Notes: generated by a model from the letters alone, not told the origin. A DNA stretch of 64,000 nucleotides from Paracoccus halophilus (GCF_000763905.1 NZ_JRKN01000008.1:1-64000); one strand, 5' to 3'; counted from the stretch's first letter, positions 1 through 8,928 are shown. Numbers and translations are program-made.

Positions 1-378
1 CCTAACTGCCCCTCCGCCCCTCCAACTCCGCCTTCAACACCACCGAGGCCACCCGCTCCTCGCCCATCGGCACGCCCTCATCCTCCATCCCCGCGAATCG
101 ACCCCATGCCGGGGATGAGCCGCAGCGGGCAGGCGAGATGTAAGCCGCCGGCGATCCCGACCCGCTATCACATGCGCTTCTTCGCGCAGGTATTGGGCGC
201 GGGGTCGTTGTCGGCACCCTTTTCCGGCGCTATGCTTGCCTCTCGTTCTTCTGCCTTCGGGCGGGAATGGGAACGTCAAATCTGATTGATATCATCGTGC
301 GCAAGACATGCGCGCGCATATGTCCGGCCCTGTTCGCTTCGGGCCAATGGCGGGCAGCCGCGTGAGGAAGGAACGACG
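1..378. other. Intergenic left edge, possible gene remnant
   Basis: No convincing gene is visible. A short minus-strand reading frame closes with a stop at 2-4, and its last 28 or so residues (roughly positions 5-105) have the high-GC third positions of real coding sequence. The upstream part of that frame does not. It may be the 3' end of a decayed or out-of-window gene, but I recognise no family. The final 100 bases contain the promoter and leader of the sigma factor gene that starts at 379. Confidence 0.3.
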
Positions 379-1011
379 ATGACAGGCGCATCGAAGGACG
401 CGAGCGCGCCCGGCAGCGGCCCGGCGCTGGACCGGACATTGCGGATTGGCCGCGGCGCCTTTCTGGGTTTTCTGATGAAGCGGCTCGGCAACCGGGCGGA
501 TGCCGAGGATGTGCTGCAGGAATTCTGCATCCGCGTTCTGGCCCGCAAGGACCAGTTGCGCGATGCCGAGCGGATGGACGCCTGGCTCTATGCGGTGCTG
601 CGATCGGCGCTGAACGACCATTATCGCAAGGCGGGCCGCAGGCGGCGCCTCAGCGATGCCGTCGCGCTGGAGATGAAATCCGCCGAACAGGCCGAGGAAC
701 CGGCCGAGGATATGGCGGTGATCTGCAGATGCGTCAACGGGCTGGTCGGCGAACTGCGTCCCTCGGATGCCGATCTGATCCGGCGCATCGATATAGACGA
801 GGACGATCGCGCGACGGTGGCCGCGGATCTGGGGCTGCGGCCCGGCACGCTGAATGTCCGCCTGCACCGTGCCCGCGCGGCATTGGGCGAGGCCCTGCTG
901 GCCCATTGCGGGCCATGCTGCCGCCATGGTTTCGAGGATTGCTCCTGCCCCCCGGCAGGTTGCGAACACCCGGTCGAGGGCACCGATTGCGTGAACCGCC
1001 CGTCGCACTGA
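379..1011 (+). CDS. ECF sigma-70 family factor with cysteine-rich C-terminal tail
   Basis: This is an extracytoplasmic-function type RNA polymerase sigma factor of about 210 residues. Region 2 is seen in the stretch with NRADAEDVLQEF and the following RMDAWLYAVLRSALNDHYRK, which should contact the -10 element and core polymerase. Region 4 is the helix-turn-helix around RRIDIDEDDRATVAADLGL and GTLNVRLHRARAAL. After region 4 comes a short tail with eight cysteines and several histidines (HCGPCC, FEDCSC, GCEH, TDC), as in ECF groups whose activity is controlled by a metal-binding or redox tail instead of a separate anti-sigma factor. That role is inference. The ATG at 379 is chosen because GAGGAAGG lies 6-13 bases upstream; an in-frame ATG at 286 has no such site. 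The next gene encodes a small sigma4-like protein and probably belongs to the same unit. Confidence 0.85.
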   Translation: MTGASKDASAPGSGPALDRTLRIGRGAFLGFLMKRLGNRADAEDVLQEFCIRVLARKDQLRDAERMDAWLYAVLRSALNDHYRKAGRRRRLSDAVALEMKSAEQAEEPAEDMAVICRCVNGLVGELRPSDADLIRRIDIDEDDRATVAADLGLRPGTLNVRLHRARAALGEALLAHCGPCCRHGFEDCSCPPAGCEHPVEGTDCVNRPSH

Positions 1012-1090
1012 TCGCGATCATGTAACCTTTCCCCTGGCCGGGCGTCTTTCTGTCGATGCGCGCTGGCGCATGGGCAAGAGGGGGCCTTTC

Positions 1091-1387
1091 ATGACACGTT
1101 CGACCCTGGTGCAACCGGGCGGAGCCTTCACGGCGACCGATGCGATCCCCGAGATCGCGAACCTTCTGGCAAGCGTCTATTGCGCCTGCGAGCAGGAGTT
1201 GCGCCACCATGTCGCCACCCTGGCTTGCGAGCTGTTTCGTCGGGTCGATATCGACGGCGAGAGCCTGGCCGCCGCGGCCCGGGCGCTGGATCTGGAAGCC
1301 CGCGACGCCGAGGCGATCCTGGCCATCATCCGCCGCGATCTTGCCGCTGCCGTTGCGGGATGCCTCTGTACCGGCCGCGATGGGTGA
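1091..1387 (+). CDS. Small protein resembling an isolated sigma region 4, cysteine-containing
   Basis: This 98-residue protein lies 79 bases downstream of the ECF sigma gene on the same strand. I do not recognise a named family. Its centre, FRRVDIDGESLAAAARALDL followed by AILAIIRRDLAAA, lines up by eye with region 4 of the upstream sigma factor (IRRIDIDEDDRATVAADLGL, then VRLHRARAAL). The arginine pattern of the recognition helix is changed. Cysteines sit before the helices (YCAC) and at the C-terminus (GCLC). The simplest reading is a diverged duplicate of the sigma4 domain that could compete for a promoter, polymerase or metal, but no function is proven. The start at 1091 is preceded by AAGAGGGGG at a six-base spacing; the ATG at 1070 has no good site. 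Confidence 0.65.
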   Translation: MTRSTLVQPGGAFTATDAIPEIANLLASVYCACEQELRHHVATLACELFRRVDIDGESLAAAARALDLEARDAEAILAIIRRDLAAAVAGCLCTGRDG

Positions 1388-1459
1388 TCGTGTGGCCGCA
1401 ACCGGCGCCGAAGCTTTCGGCGGCGGGCCCGTGGCGTTTCAGGTCCGAGGTGAAACGCG

Positions 1460-1957
1460 TCAATCCTCGCCGCGATAGGGCTGGACATATTGCAGCGCCA
1501 TGTCCCAGGGAAAGAAGATCCAGGTGTCCTGACTGACCTCGGTGACATAGGTCTGCACCATCGGCCGGCCCTTGGGCTTGGCATAGACGGTGGCGAAATG
1601 GGCCTTGGGATACATGCTGCGGACATGCTCCAGGGTGCGTCCGGAATCGACCAGATCGTCGACCACCAGAATGCCGTCTCCGTCCTGCATGACCGAAGGA
1701 TCGGGGGCCTTGAGCACCTCGACCGCGCCCTGTTCCTGCCCGCCCTTGCCGCGATAGGACTTGACCGAGATCGTGTCGATGGTGCGGACGTCCAGTTCGC
1801 GGGCGACGATCATGGCCGGGACCAGCCCGCCCCGGGTGATGGCCAGGATAGCGCGCCATTGCCTGTCCTCGAGCCGCCAGGCCAGGGCACGGGAATCGCG
1901 GTGGATCTGATCCCAGCTGATGTGGAAACCCTTTTCATGCGGCAGGCGATCGTTCAT
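1460..1957 (-). CDS. gpt: Xanthine(-guanine) phosphoribosyltransferase
   Basis: A type I phosphoribosyltransferase that salvages xanthine and guanine to their nucleotides using PRPP, in the cytoplasm. The 165-residue length fits the Gpt family. The PRPP-binding loop is [22 protein letters not shown] near residues 95-115, with the two acidic residues followed by [22 protein letters not shown] precedes it, and the C-terminal WIFFPWD is the base-binding segment typical of Gpt. The ATG at 1957 begins [11 protein letters not shown]. It is the third gene of a minus-strand run fabI-lysE-gpt and lies 26 bases after the lysE-type gene. Confidence 0.92.
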   Translation of the reverse strand: MNDRLPHEKGFHISWDQIHRDSRALAWRLEDRQWRAILAITRGGLVPAMIVARELDVRTIDTISVKSYRGKGGQEQGAVEVLKAPDPSVMQDGDGILVVDDLVDSGRTLEHVRSMYPKAHFATVYAKPKGRPMVQTYVTEVSQDTWIFFPWDMALQYVQPYRGED

Positions 1958-1983
1958 TCGTGGCTGGCTCCTTTGGCTGTGTC

Positions 1984-2583
1984 TCAGTGCTTGAGGATCA
2001 ACAGCAGGCCAAGCGCGGCCATGGCCAGCGCCGCCGCCCGGTCGATCCAGAACTTCGCGGCAAAATAGCGCGCGCGCATGGTCGCTGTCGACATCAGAAC
2101 GGCGACCGTGGAATACCAGAATATCTCGGTCGCGACGCAGATGGCATAGATCAGGCCCTGCCGCGACAATCCCATCGGTTCGGGAAAGACCGACAGGATC
2201 AGCGCGGCATAGAACAGCGCGGGCTTGGGGTTGGACAGGTTCAGAACGATGCCGCCGGCAAAGCCCTTGGCCCCGCCCGCCGCCTGCGGCAGCGGCTGCG
2301 TCGAGGCCGCCCAGAGCCGCCACGCGAACCACAGCAGGTAGAACCCGCCGAAAATCTTGAAGCCGACATAAAGCGCGGGGTTCAGCTGGAACAGAACGGC
2401 CAGCCCCATCAGGGCAAAGATGCACCACAGCGATGCCCCGACCGCCAGCCCCAGGGCATAGGGCAGGGCGCGTTCCCGGCCATGCGCGAAGGCCGTCTGC
2501 ACCGTGGCGATGATCGACGGGCCCGGCGTCAGGATCGCCAGCGACAGCGCCGAGATCAGCGCGATGAGCTGTTCGGCGCCCAC
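1984..2583 (-). CDS. LysE/RhtB family amino-acid exporter
   Basis: An integral inner-membrane exporter of about 199 residues, the usual length for the LysE/RhtB superfamily. Six hydrophobic segments can be read. The N-terminus has the signature [19 protein letters not shown] after the first helix. [16 protein letters not shown] in the middle is the conserved N-P-K motif. The substrate cannot be told from sequence: amino acids such as homoserine, threonine or leucine are typical for the family. Translation starts at a GTG only nine bases after the fabI stop, so it is almost certainly cotranscribed with fabI and probably with gpt. Confidence 0.88.
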   Translation of the reverse strand: MGAEQLIALISALSLAILTPGPSIIATVQTAFAHGRERALPYALGLAVGASLWCIFALMGLAVLFQLNPALYVGFKIFGGFYLLWFAWRLWAASTQPLPQAAGGAKGFAGGIVLNLSNPKPALFYAALILSVFPEPMGLSRQGLIYAICVATEIFWYSTVAVLMSTATMRARYFAAKFWIDRAAALAMAALGLLLILKH

Positions 2584-2592
2584 GGTCGGGGG

Positions 2593-3420
2593 TTATTCCT
2601 TTTTCGTTGTCGCGATATCGGGGGCGTCGACGGCCTTCATGCCGACGATGTGATAGCCCGAATCGACGTGATGGGTTTCGCCGGTCACGCCCGATCCCAG
2701 ATCCGACAGAAGATAAAGCGCGGATTTGCCGACCTCTTCCTGGCTGACATTGCGGCGCAGTGGGGAGTTCAGCTCGTTCCATTTCAGGATATAGCGGAAA
2801 TCGCCGATGCCCGATGCCGCCAGCGTCTTGATCGGCCCGGCCGAGATCGCGTTGACGCGGATGCCGTCCTTGCCCAGATCCTCGGCCAGATAGCGCACGC
2901 TGGCCTCGAGCGCGGCCTTGGCCACGCCCATGACGTTGTAATGCGGCATCACGCGCTCGGCCCCGTAATAGGTCAGCGTCAGGATCGAGCCGCCCCGGGA
3001 CATCATCGCCGCCGCGCGGCGGGCGACGGCGGTGAATGAATAGACCGAGATATCCATCGTCATGAGAAAATTCTCGCGCGTGGTGTCGGCATAGCGGCCG
3101 CGCAACTGCTCCTTGTCGGAAAAGCCGATGGCGTGGACGATGAAATCCATGCTGTCCCAACGCGTCGCGATGGTCTGGAACAGCGCGTCGATCGAGGACT
3201 CATCGGCAACGTCGCATTCGGCCAGGAAATCCGACCCGACCTGCGCGGCCAGCGGCTCGACGCGGCGCTTCAGCGCCTCGCCCTGATAGGAAAAGGCCAG
3301 CTCGGCGCCCTGATCCGCCAGCGCCCTTGCAATTCCCCAGGCAATCGACTTGTCATTGGCCAGCCCCATGATCAGGCCGCGCCGACCTTTCATCAGCCCC
3401 ATACCGGCGTTACTTGACAT
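2593..3420 (-). CDS. fabI: Enoyl-[acyl-carrier-protein] reductase (NADH)
   Basis: Catalyses the last step of each fatty-acid elongation cycle, reducing trans-2-enoyl-ACP with NAD(P)H. The protein is an SDR-fold reductase of about 275 residues. The cofactor motif is the FabI-type [13 protein letters not shown] near residue 20 in place of the normal TGxxxGIG. The catalytic pair has FabI spacing, Tyr-x6-Lys, in [25 protein letters not shown] is the substrate-lid segment. The ATG at 3420 is used because AAGGGG precedes it at a suitable distance; an upstream in-frame ATG near 3483 lacks support. It heads the operon with the exporter and gpt and is divergent from pdxH. FabI is the triclosan and diazaborine target in other bacteria. 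Confidence 0.96.
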   Translation of the reverse strand: MSSNAGMGLMKGRRGLIMGLANDKSIAWGIARALADQGAELAFSYQGEALKRRVEPLAAQVGSDFLAECDVADESSIDALFQTIATRWDSMDFIVHAIGFSDKEQLRGRYADTTRENFLMTMDISVYSFTAVARRAAAMMSRGGSILTLTYYGAERVMPHYNVMGVAKAALEASVRYLAEDLGKDGIRVNAISAGPIKTLAASGIGDFRYILKWNELNSPLRRNVSQEEVGKSALYLLSDLGSGVTGETHHVDSGYHIVGMKAVDAPDIATTKKE

Positions 3421-3503
3421 GATGCTGCCCCTTGCGCTTCTTCGCTTTGCAGCAGGATTAGGACAACTGTAGGGAGGCATCAAGTGTCGGTGACGGTTTG
3501 GGC

Positions 3504-4166
3504 ATGAACGAGCGCAGCGGAATCTTTGCCGGCGGCGACCCTTTCGACATCGTGCGCGCCTGGCTGGACGAAGCCGGCGCGACCGAGCCGAACGATCCCA
3601 ATGCCATGGCGCTGGCGACCGTCGATGCCGATGGCCTGCCCGATGTCCGCATGGTACTGCTGAAGGAGGTCGAGGGCCGGGGCGAGGACGGGGCTTTCGT
3701 TTTCTACACGAATTTCGAAAGCGCCAAGGGGGTCGAGATCGAGGCGACGGGGGTGGCGGCCTTTGTCATGCACTGGAAATCCCTGCGTCGCCAGATCCGT
3801 GTGCGCGGCCATGTCAGCCGGGTCGAGGATGCGCAGGCAGATGAATATTATCGCTCGCGCCCGCTGCAATCGCGGATCGGCGCCTGGGCCTCGCGCCAGA
3901 GCCGGCCGCTGGAAAGCCGGGCGGCGCTGATGGCCGAGGTGGCGCGGCAGGGAATCAATCTCGGGTTGAACCCCGCGCGGCCGCCGCATTGGGGCGGCTA
4001 TCGCGTCAAGCCGGTCCAGATCGAATTCTGGGCCGATGGTGCCTTTCGATTGCACGACCGATTTCGTTGGTTGAAACGCGATTATTTGATTAAAAACAGG
4101 GCAATGCCCGTACATCAGCCGGATTCCGCCGAAGGTTTGTGGATTGTCGAGCGTCTTAGCCCTTGA
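3504..4166 (+). CDS. pdxH: Pyridoxamine/pyridoxine 5'-phosphate oxidase
   Basis: FMN-dependent oxidase producing pyridoxal 5'-phosphate, the last step of vitamin B6 synthesis and salvage. FMN-contact segments typical of the family are visible: [31 protein letters not shown] and [11 protein letters not shown]. The C-terminal RLHDRFRW and the final ERLSP match the family ending. The stretch between them ([19 protein letters not shown]) differs from the usual short loop. The length of 220 residues is normal. The ATG at 3504 is preferred over a TTG two codons upstream. It is divergent from fabI with an 83-base spacer that must hold both promoters. Confidence 0.94.
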   Translation: MNERSGIFAGGDPFDIVRAWLDEAGATEPNDPNAMALATVDADGLPDVRMVLLKEVEGRGEDGAFVFYTNFESAKGVEIEATGVAAFVMHWKSLRRQIRVRGHVSRVEDAQADEYYRSRPLQSRIGAWASRQSRPLESRAALMAEVARQGINLGLNPARPPHWGGYRVKPVQIEFWADGAFRLHDRFRWLKRDYLIKNRAMPVHQPDSAEGLWIVERLSP

Positions 4167-4296
4167 TGCGGGTAATCTATTTATTCATGGTAAGGAAAAC
4201 CTGACCCCTCTCGTGTGGCCTTCGTTCAGTTGAAAGCGTGGGACGACGGGTGCGGTGCGCGGGTGTTTTTGGTTTTAGACAGGGCGACAGGAAGAG

Positions 4297-4890
4297 ATGC
4301 AAGAAAACGACGAGCAGCAGCGCAAGGTCGCGGGCGTCGTAAAATGGTTCGATGGTAGCAAGGGCTTCGGTTTCCTGACCGATCCCGATGGTGGAGCCGA
4401 TATTCTGCTGCACGCCAACGTGTTACGTAACTTCGGCCAGAGCTCGGTTGCCGAGGGGTCGCACGTAACTGCCATTGTCCAGCAGACGCCGCGGGGAATG
4501 CAGGCGGTCGAGGTGCTTTCGATCGAGCCGCCGGCAAGCGAGCCGATGCCGGCCATCGCCGATCTGTGTTCGGCGACTCCCGCAGAGGTGGCATTGCTGC
4601 CGCTTCTGCCGGCGCGGGTCAAATGGTTCGACAAGGCCAAGGGCTTCGGTTTCGCCAATGTCTTTGGGGAAAAGGCCGATGTGTTCCTGCATATCGAGGT
4701 TCTGCGCCATTCCGGCTTCGCGGATCTGGCCGTTGGCGAAGCCATCGCGCTGCGCGTGGTGGATGGGCGCAGGGGCAAGATGGCGGCGCAGATCCTCTCC
4801 TGGGAAAGGGCGATGATCGAGTCGCGCACGGTCCAGTCGGGGGGAGCGGCCGCGCTCGCTAAACTGCGGCTGGTCGCGGGCGCGGTATGA
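4297..4890 (+). CDS. Double cold-shock-domain protein
   Basis: A 197-residue protein with two OB-fold cold-shock domains that bind single-stranded nucleic acid. Domain 1 (about residues 10-75) has VVKWFDGSKGFGFL (RNP1) and DILLHANVL (RNP2). Domain 2 (about 105-170) has RVKWFDKAKGFGFA and DVFLHIEVLR. This tandem arrangement, longer than the 70-residue CspA type, is common in alphaproteobacteria. A leader of up to 130 bases lies between the pdxH stop and this start, so post-transcriptional control as in other csp genes is possible but not shown. The stop codon overlaps the start of the DUF192 gene (ATGA), which indicates translational coupling. Confidence 0.92.
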   Translation: MQENDEQQRKVAGVVKWFDGSKGFGFLTDPDGGADILLHANVLRNFGQSSVAEGSHVTAIVQQTPRGMQAVEVLSIEPPASEPMPAIADLCSATPAEVALLPLLPARVKWFDKAKGFGFANVFGEKADVFLHIEVLRHSGFADLAVGEAIALRVVDGRRGKMAAQILSWERAMIESRTVQSGGAAALAKLRLVAGAV

Positions 4891-5384
4891 AATTCAGGGC
4901 CGCAGCAGCCGTCGCGCTGGCTTCGGCTCTTGTCGCGAATTCCTCGGCCCTTGCGGCCGCTTGCCAGGACAATCTCGCCCAGTTTACAGGGCGAGATCGA
5001 CTGGTCGAAATCACGGTGGAAATCGCCGATGACGTGTCCGAGCGGGCGCGGGGCCTGATGTTCCGGCGCGAATTGCCGGCCGGGCAGGGGATGCTGTTCA
5101 TCTATGACGAGCCGCAGCCCGTCAGTTTCTGGATGCGCAACACGCTGATTCCGCTGGACATGATCTTTATCGATGCGCGGGGCGAGGTGCGCCGCGTCCA
5201 TCCCATGGCGCAACCTCTGGACGAGACGCCGATTCCCGGCGCCACCGGCGATGACCCGGCGCCTGACCGTCTGATGGTGCTGGAAATTGCCGGCGGCGAG
5301 GCCGCGCGTCTGGGGATCGAGCCGGGCATGGTCCTGTCCCATCCGCGCCTGCCGCAGGACACGGCGCTTGCCCCCTGCCAATGA
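4887..5384 (+). CDS. Secreted DUF192 domain protein
   Basis: A 165-residue protein with an N-terminal signal peptide ([23 protein letters not shown], cleavage near residue 25) followed by a DUF192 domain. Family hallmarks visible are [38 protein letters not shown] and the C-terminal GIEPGMVL. The family is widespread, exported and of unknown biochemical function. The gene overlaps the cold-shock gene by four bases (ATGA), the usual genetic linkage in this group of bacteria, and tRNA-Pro follows after 71 bases. Confidence 0.88.
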   Translation: MKFRAAAAVALASALVANSSALAAACQDNLAQFTGRDRLVEITVEIADDVSERARGLMFRRELPAGQGMLFIYDEPQPVSFWMRNTLIPLDMIFIDARGEVRRVHPMAQPLDETPIPGATGDDPAPDRLMVLEIAGGEAARLGIEPGMVLSHPRLPQDTALAPCQ

Positions 5385-5455
5385 GGCGCGGTTTTCGCGA
5401 GCGCGCCAGATTCCCCTTTCCCCTTGCCGCGACAGCCGCTAGACAGCCCGAAGTT

Positions 5456-5532
<77 letters not shown>

Positions 5533-5631
5533 GCACCTGGGTGTCGATCATCAGGGCATTTGCCTTATCGGGGCACGATTTTCCCTTTGGGTGCTGGGCG
5601 CTGCATCGATTATCCAGCGCCCCTAGGCGTG

Positions 5632-5742
5632 CCTGATGTCCAGCTTGAGATCGTGCTCAGGAACGGGAGGCGGCTCCTTGTCCCCTCGTCGGTGGACCTG
5701 GACGTTTTGGCGCGGCTGCTTCCGACGCTGGAGGGCCGATGA
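5632..5742 (+). pseudogene. IS66 family TnpA, C-terminal remnant
   Basis: Only about 36 residues are readable (VQLEIVLRNGRRLLVPSS, DLDVLARLLPTLEG). They match the C-terminal end of the small IS66 accessory protein TnpA. The N-terminal helix-turn-helix part is missing. The stop codon overlaps the ATG of the following TnpB remnant, as in intact IS66 elements. It begins about 100 bases after tRNA-Pro(UGG). Confidence 0.75.
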
Positions 5743-5985
5743 TCGTCTTCCCGACGGGGGTTGCGTGTGGAGCGCAGGCGGGGTCACCGACATGCGGCGC
5801 GGCATGAACACCCTGCGCCGACGGTGCAGCAGGGGCTCGGGCGCGATCCCCATGCCGGCGAGATCTTCTGCTTCCGCGGGCGCAAGGGTACCTGGTAAAA
5901 TTGCTCTGGCACGACGGGGTTGGCATGTCGCTCTACACCAAGCGCCTCGAGGCCGGAAAGTTCATCGGGCCGATGAGCGCTCGCG
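5739..5985 (+). pseudogene. IS66 family TnpB, frameshifted remnant
   Basis: The IS66 Orf2 (TnpB) protein can be followed only by changing frame several times: MIVFPTGV, then AGGVTDMRRGMNTL, then TVQQGLGRDPHAGEIFCF, then LVKLLWHDGVGMSLYTKRLE. At least three indels separate these blocks, so no functional product is possible. It belongs to the same wreck as the flanking tnpA and tnpC pieces. Confidence 0.8.
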
Positions 5986-6000
5986 TGATGGGTCTCGGCC

Positions 6001-6516
6001 ATGTCGGATGCCGCTTCCGAGATCGCGGCAGCGCGGCTGATGAAAGCCACGACCGTTGCGGAGTTCCAGCGCCGCCGCCCGGCGCGCAAGCTGTTCCCGG
6101 AGCATTTGCCGCGCAGACGTGGGGTGATCGCGGCGCCCACGACCTGTTCCTGCTGCCGCTCGGATGGCATCGTGAAGATGGGCAAAGAGTGGGCCATCGC
6201 GTCGCCATGCGTTCGAGACCGATGGCGAATACCGAGACGCTCGATGTCATCCCGCGACAATGGAAGGTGATCCAGACCCTCCGCGAGAAGTTCGGCCAGC
6301 ATCAAGCTTTGAACCGTCAGGCCGAGCGCTATGTCAAGGAAGGCGTCGAGATCAGCCTCTCGACGCTGGCTGACCAGGTCGGGGCCAGCGCCGCTGCGCT
6401 TGAGCCGATCCATGCGCTGATCCGGGCCATGTTCTCGGGGCCGAGCGCCTGAAAGGCGATGACACGACGGTGCCGCTGCTGGCGAAGGGCGGCACGCAAA
6501 CCGCGCGGCTCTGGAC
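6001..6516 (+). pseudogene. IS66 family TnpC transposase, internal-deletion remnant
   Basis: Blocks of the large IS66 DDE transposase survive in different frames. TVAEFQRRRPARKLFPEHLP and a zinc-finger-like TCSCCRSDGIVKMG come first, then TLDVIPRQWKVIQTLREKFG fused directly to HQALNRQAERYVKEGVEISL and IHALIRAMF, then DDTTVPLLAKGGTQTARLWT in another frame. The start, part of the middle and all the C-terminal catalytic domain are missing. Non-functional. Confidence 0.8.
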
Positions 6517-6584
6517 CTGAAGCACCCCGCCGAAAACCTGAATCGCTGGGGTTCCCATCTGACTGAGTTTGTGATTCATCCTGT

Positions 6585-7087
6585 TTGGAAGGATGGATCA
6601 TCTCAGCATCTTTGCCACCAGCGCTTCGGGCGCGGTTTCAGAAGTATCTTGAACAAGGGTTAAGCAGACGCGCGACTGAGTTGCGCCTGAAGCTCTCGCC
6701 CGCGACGGGAGCGCGTTGGGCGCTGGCGATCCGGCGGACTGGCATAGCCCCTCAGAGCCGTCCCAAAGGCAAGGGCAAGCTCGACCCGTACCGGTCCTGT
6801 TTCGCGGGGATCATCGCGAAGGGCGACGACATCACACCGCCGCCAAGGCGATGCGAGATGCCGGGTGCTGGTTTCTGTTCTTGCCGCCACGCAGCCCCGA
6901 TCTCAACCCTATCGAAATGGCATTCTCAAAGCTCAAGGCCCACTTCCGGCAGATCGGTACGCGCGCGTTCATCGGCATATCCGACGCCATCGCGGAAGTC
7001 TGCGATCTCTACTCATCCCAGGAATTCTGGAACTACCTCAAAACTGCAGGATATGTCGCAAGTCAGATCGTGCCGTCACTGACTTGA
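6585..7087 (+). pseudogene. IS630 family transposase with internal deletion
   Basis: The N-terminal part reads PALRARFQKYLEQGLSRRAT and LRLKLSPATGARWALAIRRTG, then GKGKLDPYRSCFAGIIA, as in the helix-turn-helix half of IS630 transposases. After about position 6830 the frame shifts and jumps to the C-terminal DDE end: GCWFLFLPPRSPDLNPIEMA, FSKLKAHFRQIG, FWNYLKTAGYV, ending in TGA at 7085-7087. The first two catalytic aspartates with their surroundings are deleted. The final E lies in NPIEMAF. Confidence 0.85.
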
Positions 7088-7151
7088 TTCAGGATTCCCA
7101 CATAACTTGATCCGAGATTCGCTGTTTCCGAGGCAGATATGGGGACGCCAG

Positions 7152-7313
7152 ATGCGCAAGCCACATCCTGTGGAACTGCGCAAACGGGTCGCGGCGTTCG
7201 TTGACGAGGGCAATTCGCACCGGGAGGCGGCGCGGCATTTCCGGCTCTCGCCGCGCTTTGTGAACGACATGATCAAGTTGCGACGCGAGACGGGTGGTCT
7301 CGATGCCAAGTGA
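7152..7313 (+). pseudogene. IS630 family transposase, N-terminal fragment
   Basis: Encodes about 53 residues (MRKPHPVELRKRVAAFVDEG, REAARHFRLSPRFVNDMIKL), the N-terminal winged-helix part of a second, different IS630-type transposase. It then stops at TGA 7311-7313. The catalytic domain is absent. It lies 64 bases after the first IS630 remnant, so two elements of the same superfamily collapsed side by side. Confidence 0.75.
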
Positions 7314-7319
7314 CGGGGC

Positions 7320-7425
7320 TTGCTGATCCGCCGGTCCATGCAAGAAATCCGCCGCATCGCCGACCGCATGGCACAGCGGCATCCATCCCAGCTCAAATCA
7401 TCGCATGGTCGCTCTGGAAAAGGCC
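7320..7425 (+). pseudogene. Transposase C-terminal remnant
   Basis: Translation gives RRSMQEIRRIADRMAQR, then after a frame change near 7395 QIIAWSLWKR. This resembles the basic C-terminal end of DDE transposases (pattern IRR..., then AWS.WRR). It is too short to place in an IS family and is clearly non-functional. Confidence 0.5.
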
Positions 7426-7755
7426 GGGTGAAAGACTGCGGTGACCGGCTGGCCGGCGACAAGCTGTTCGGTGTCTTTTCCTTTATGCCGCGTGAAGGGC
7501 GTTATATCTTTTGTTTCGATGCCGGACAGGGCAGATTCGGTGCATGGGCGGACTGGACGCGCGGTGAAGGGGTGCTGCGGCTGCAGACCTCGATGGCTGG
7601 ACCGGCAGGCCTGCTGGCCGCGACGCGCCACGCCGTTTAGCCGGTCTGCGCGCGCGAACCGGGCGGTCAGGTCTTTCTCGGGCACTGTCAGGTGCCGCAC
7701 CAGGCCGCCCAGCTTGCGCCCGGCGCGTCGGAGGCCACGACGAGGAGGAATGGCG
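7426..7755. other. Gene-free stretch before the cfa-type gene
   Basis: This interval between the last transposase scrap and the methyltransferase start holds no gene I can support. The cfa frame stays open upstream to 7441, but the residues there are proline/arginine-rich with no family resemblance, and the strong ribosome-binding site at 7742-7749 points to a start at 7756. The promoter of cfa must lie here unless the insertion-sequence debris supplies one. Confidence 0.6.
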
Positions 7756-8928
7756 ATGTTCGAGCGGCGTCTCAGATCAGAGTTTCTGCGCAGCCTTGAC
7801 GGCTTGCGCTTCGGCAAGCTCGACCTGACCATGCCCGACGGCGTGACCCGCGTGTTCGCGGGCGACCGCCCCGGCCCGGAAGCGGAGCTGATCATCCGCG
7901 ACTGGCGCATGGTGCCCGCGCTGGCCGCCAGGGGCGATATCGGCCTGACCGAGGCCTATCGTGACGGCTGGTGCGACTCGCCCGATCTGGCCGCGTTGCT
8001 GACGCTGGGATTGATGAACGAAGAGGTGCTGGACCGCTATATTTATGGCAAGCCGATGCAGGCCCTGGCCATGCGGCTGCTGTATCTGCTGAACCGCAAC
8101 ACGCGGGCCGGATCGCGACGCAATATCTCGGCCCATTACGATCTGGGCAATGACTTCTACCAGCTGTGGCTGGACGAGACGATGACCTATTCCTCGGCGC
8201 TGTTCGGCGGGCCGGCGGCAACCGGCATGGACGATCTGGCGGCGGCGCAGCGGTGCAAATACGACCGGATCATCGACGGTCTGGCGGGCAGGTCTGGGCG
8301 GCTGCTTGAAATCGGCTGCGGCTGGGGCGGCTTTGCCGAACGCGCCCTGCAGCGCGGCGATTTCGCGCCCAGAGGGCTGACGCTGTCGCGCGAGCAGGCG
8401 ACCTATGCGCGCGCGCGGCTGGGGCAGGGTGCCGAAATCGCGCTGCAGGATTACCGCGACGAGGAAAGCCAGTTCGATCACATCGTGTCCATCGAGATGT
8501 TCGAGGCGGTGGGAGAGAAGTTCTGGCCGGATTATTTCGGCAAGCTGGCCGGGGCACTGACCCGCAACGGCCGCGCGATGATCCAGACCATCACCGTCGC
8601 CGACCGGTATTTCGACCGTTACCGCAGGGGCGGCGACATGATTCGCACCTTCATCTTTCCGGGTGGAATGCTGCCCTCGCCCGCGCGATTCCGCGCCGGG
8701 GCGGAGCGCGCCGGTCTGCGGGTCGAGGACGCCTTTGGCTTTGGCCGCGACTATGCCCGCACTCTGGCGCAATGGCTCGACAGGTTCGATGCGCGCCGGG
8801 CCGAGGTGCGGGCCCTGGGGTTCGATGACGCCTTCATCCGCGTCTGGCGTTTTTATCTAGCGGCCTGCATCGCCTCGTTCTCGGTGGCGCGGACGGATGT
8901 GGTACAGTATCGGCTGGCCCATGCCTGA
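7756..8928 (+). CDS. cfa: Cyclopropane-fatty-acyl-phospholipid synthase family methyltransferase
   Basis: A SAM-dependent methyltransferase of 390 residues that should act on unsaturated acyl chains of membrane phospholipids. Seen in the sequence: the family lead NISAHYDLGNDFYQLWLDET, the SAM loop RLLEIGCGWGGFAERA, the segment DHIVSIEMFEAVGEKFWPDY, IQTITVADRYFDRYRRGGD followed by MIRTFIFPGGMLPS, and the C-terminal VWRFYLAACIASF. All family blocks are present, so the gene looks intact although it sits inside a decayed zone. The ATG at 7756 is seven bases after GAGGAGGA; the ATG at 7750 touches that site. Other possible activities in this family are related fatty-acid methylations. Confidence 0.9.
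   Translation: MFERRLRSEFLRSLDGLRFGKLDLTMPDGVTRVFAGDRPGPEAELIIRDWRMVPALAARGDIGLTEAYRDGWCDSPDLAALLTLGLMNEEVLDRYIYGKPMQALAMRLLYLLNRNTRAGSRRNISAHYDLGNDFYQLWLDETMTYSSALFGGPAATGMDDLAAAQRCKYDRIIDGLAGRSGRLLEIGCGWGGFAERALQRGDFAPRGLTLSREQATYARARLGQGAEIALQDYRDEESQFDHIVSIEMFEAVGEKFWPDYFGKLAGALTRNGRAMIQTITVADRYFDRYRRGGDMIRTFIFPGGMLPSPARFRAGAERAGLRVEDAFGFGRDYARTLAQWLDRFDARRAEVRALGFDDAFIRVWRFYLAACIASFSVARTDVVQYRLAHA

Noticed and set aside
2..217. Minus-strand frame at the left edge as a gene
   Set aside because: Only its last third has coding-like third positions, and no family is recognisable; kept as a possible remnant only.
7441..7755. Extended N-terminus for the cfa-type protein
   Set aside because: The upstream residues have no similarity to the family, and the ribosome-binding site at 7742-7749 fits a start at 7756.
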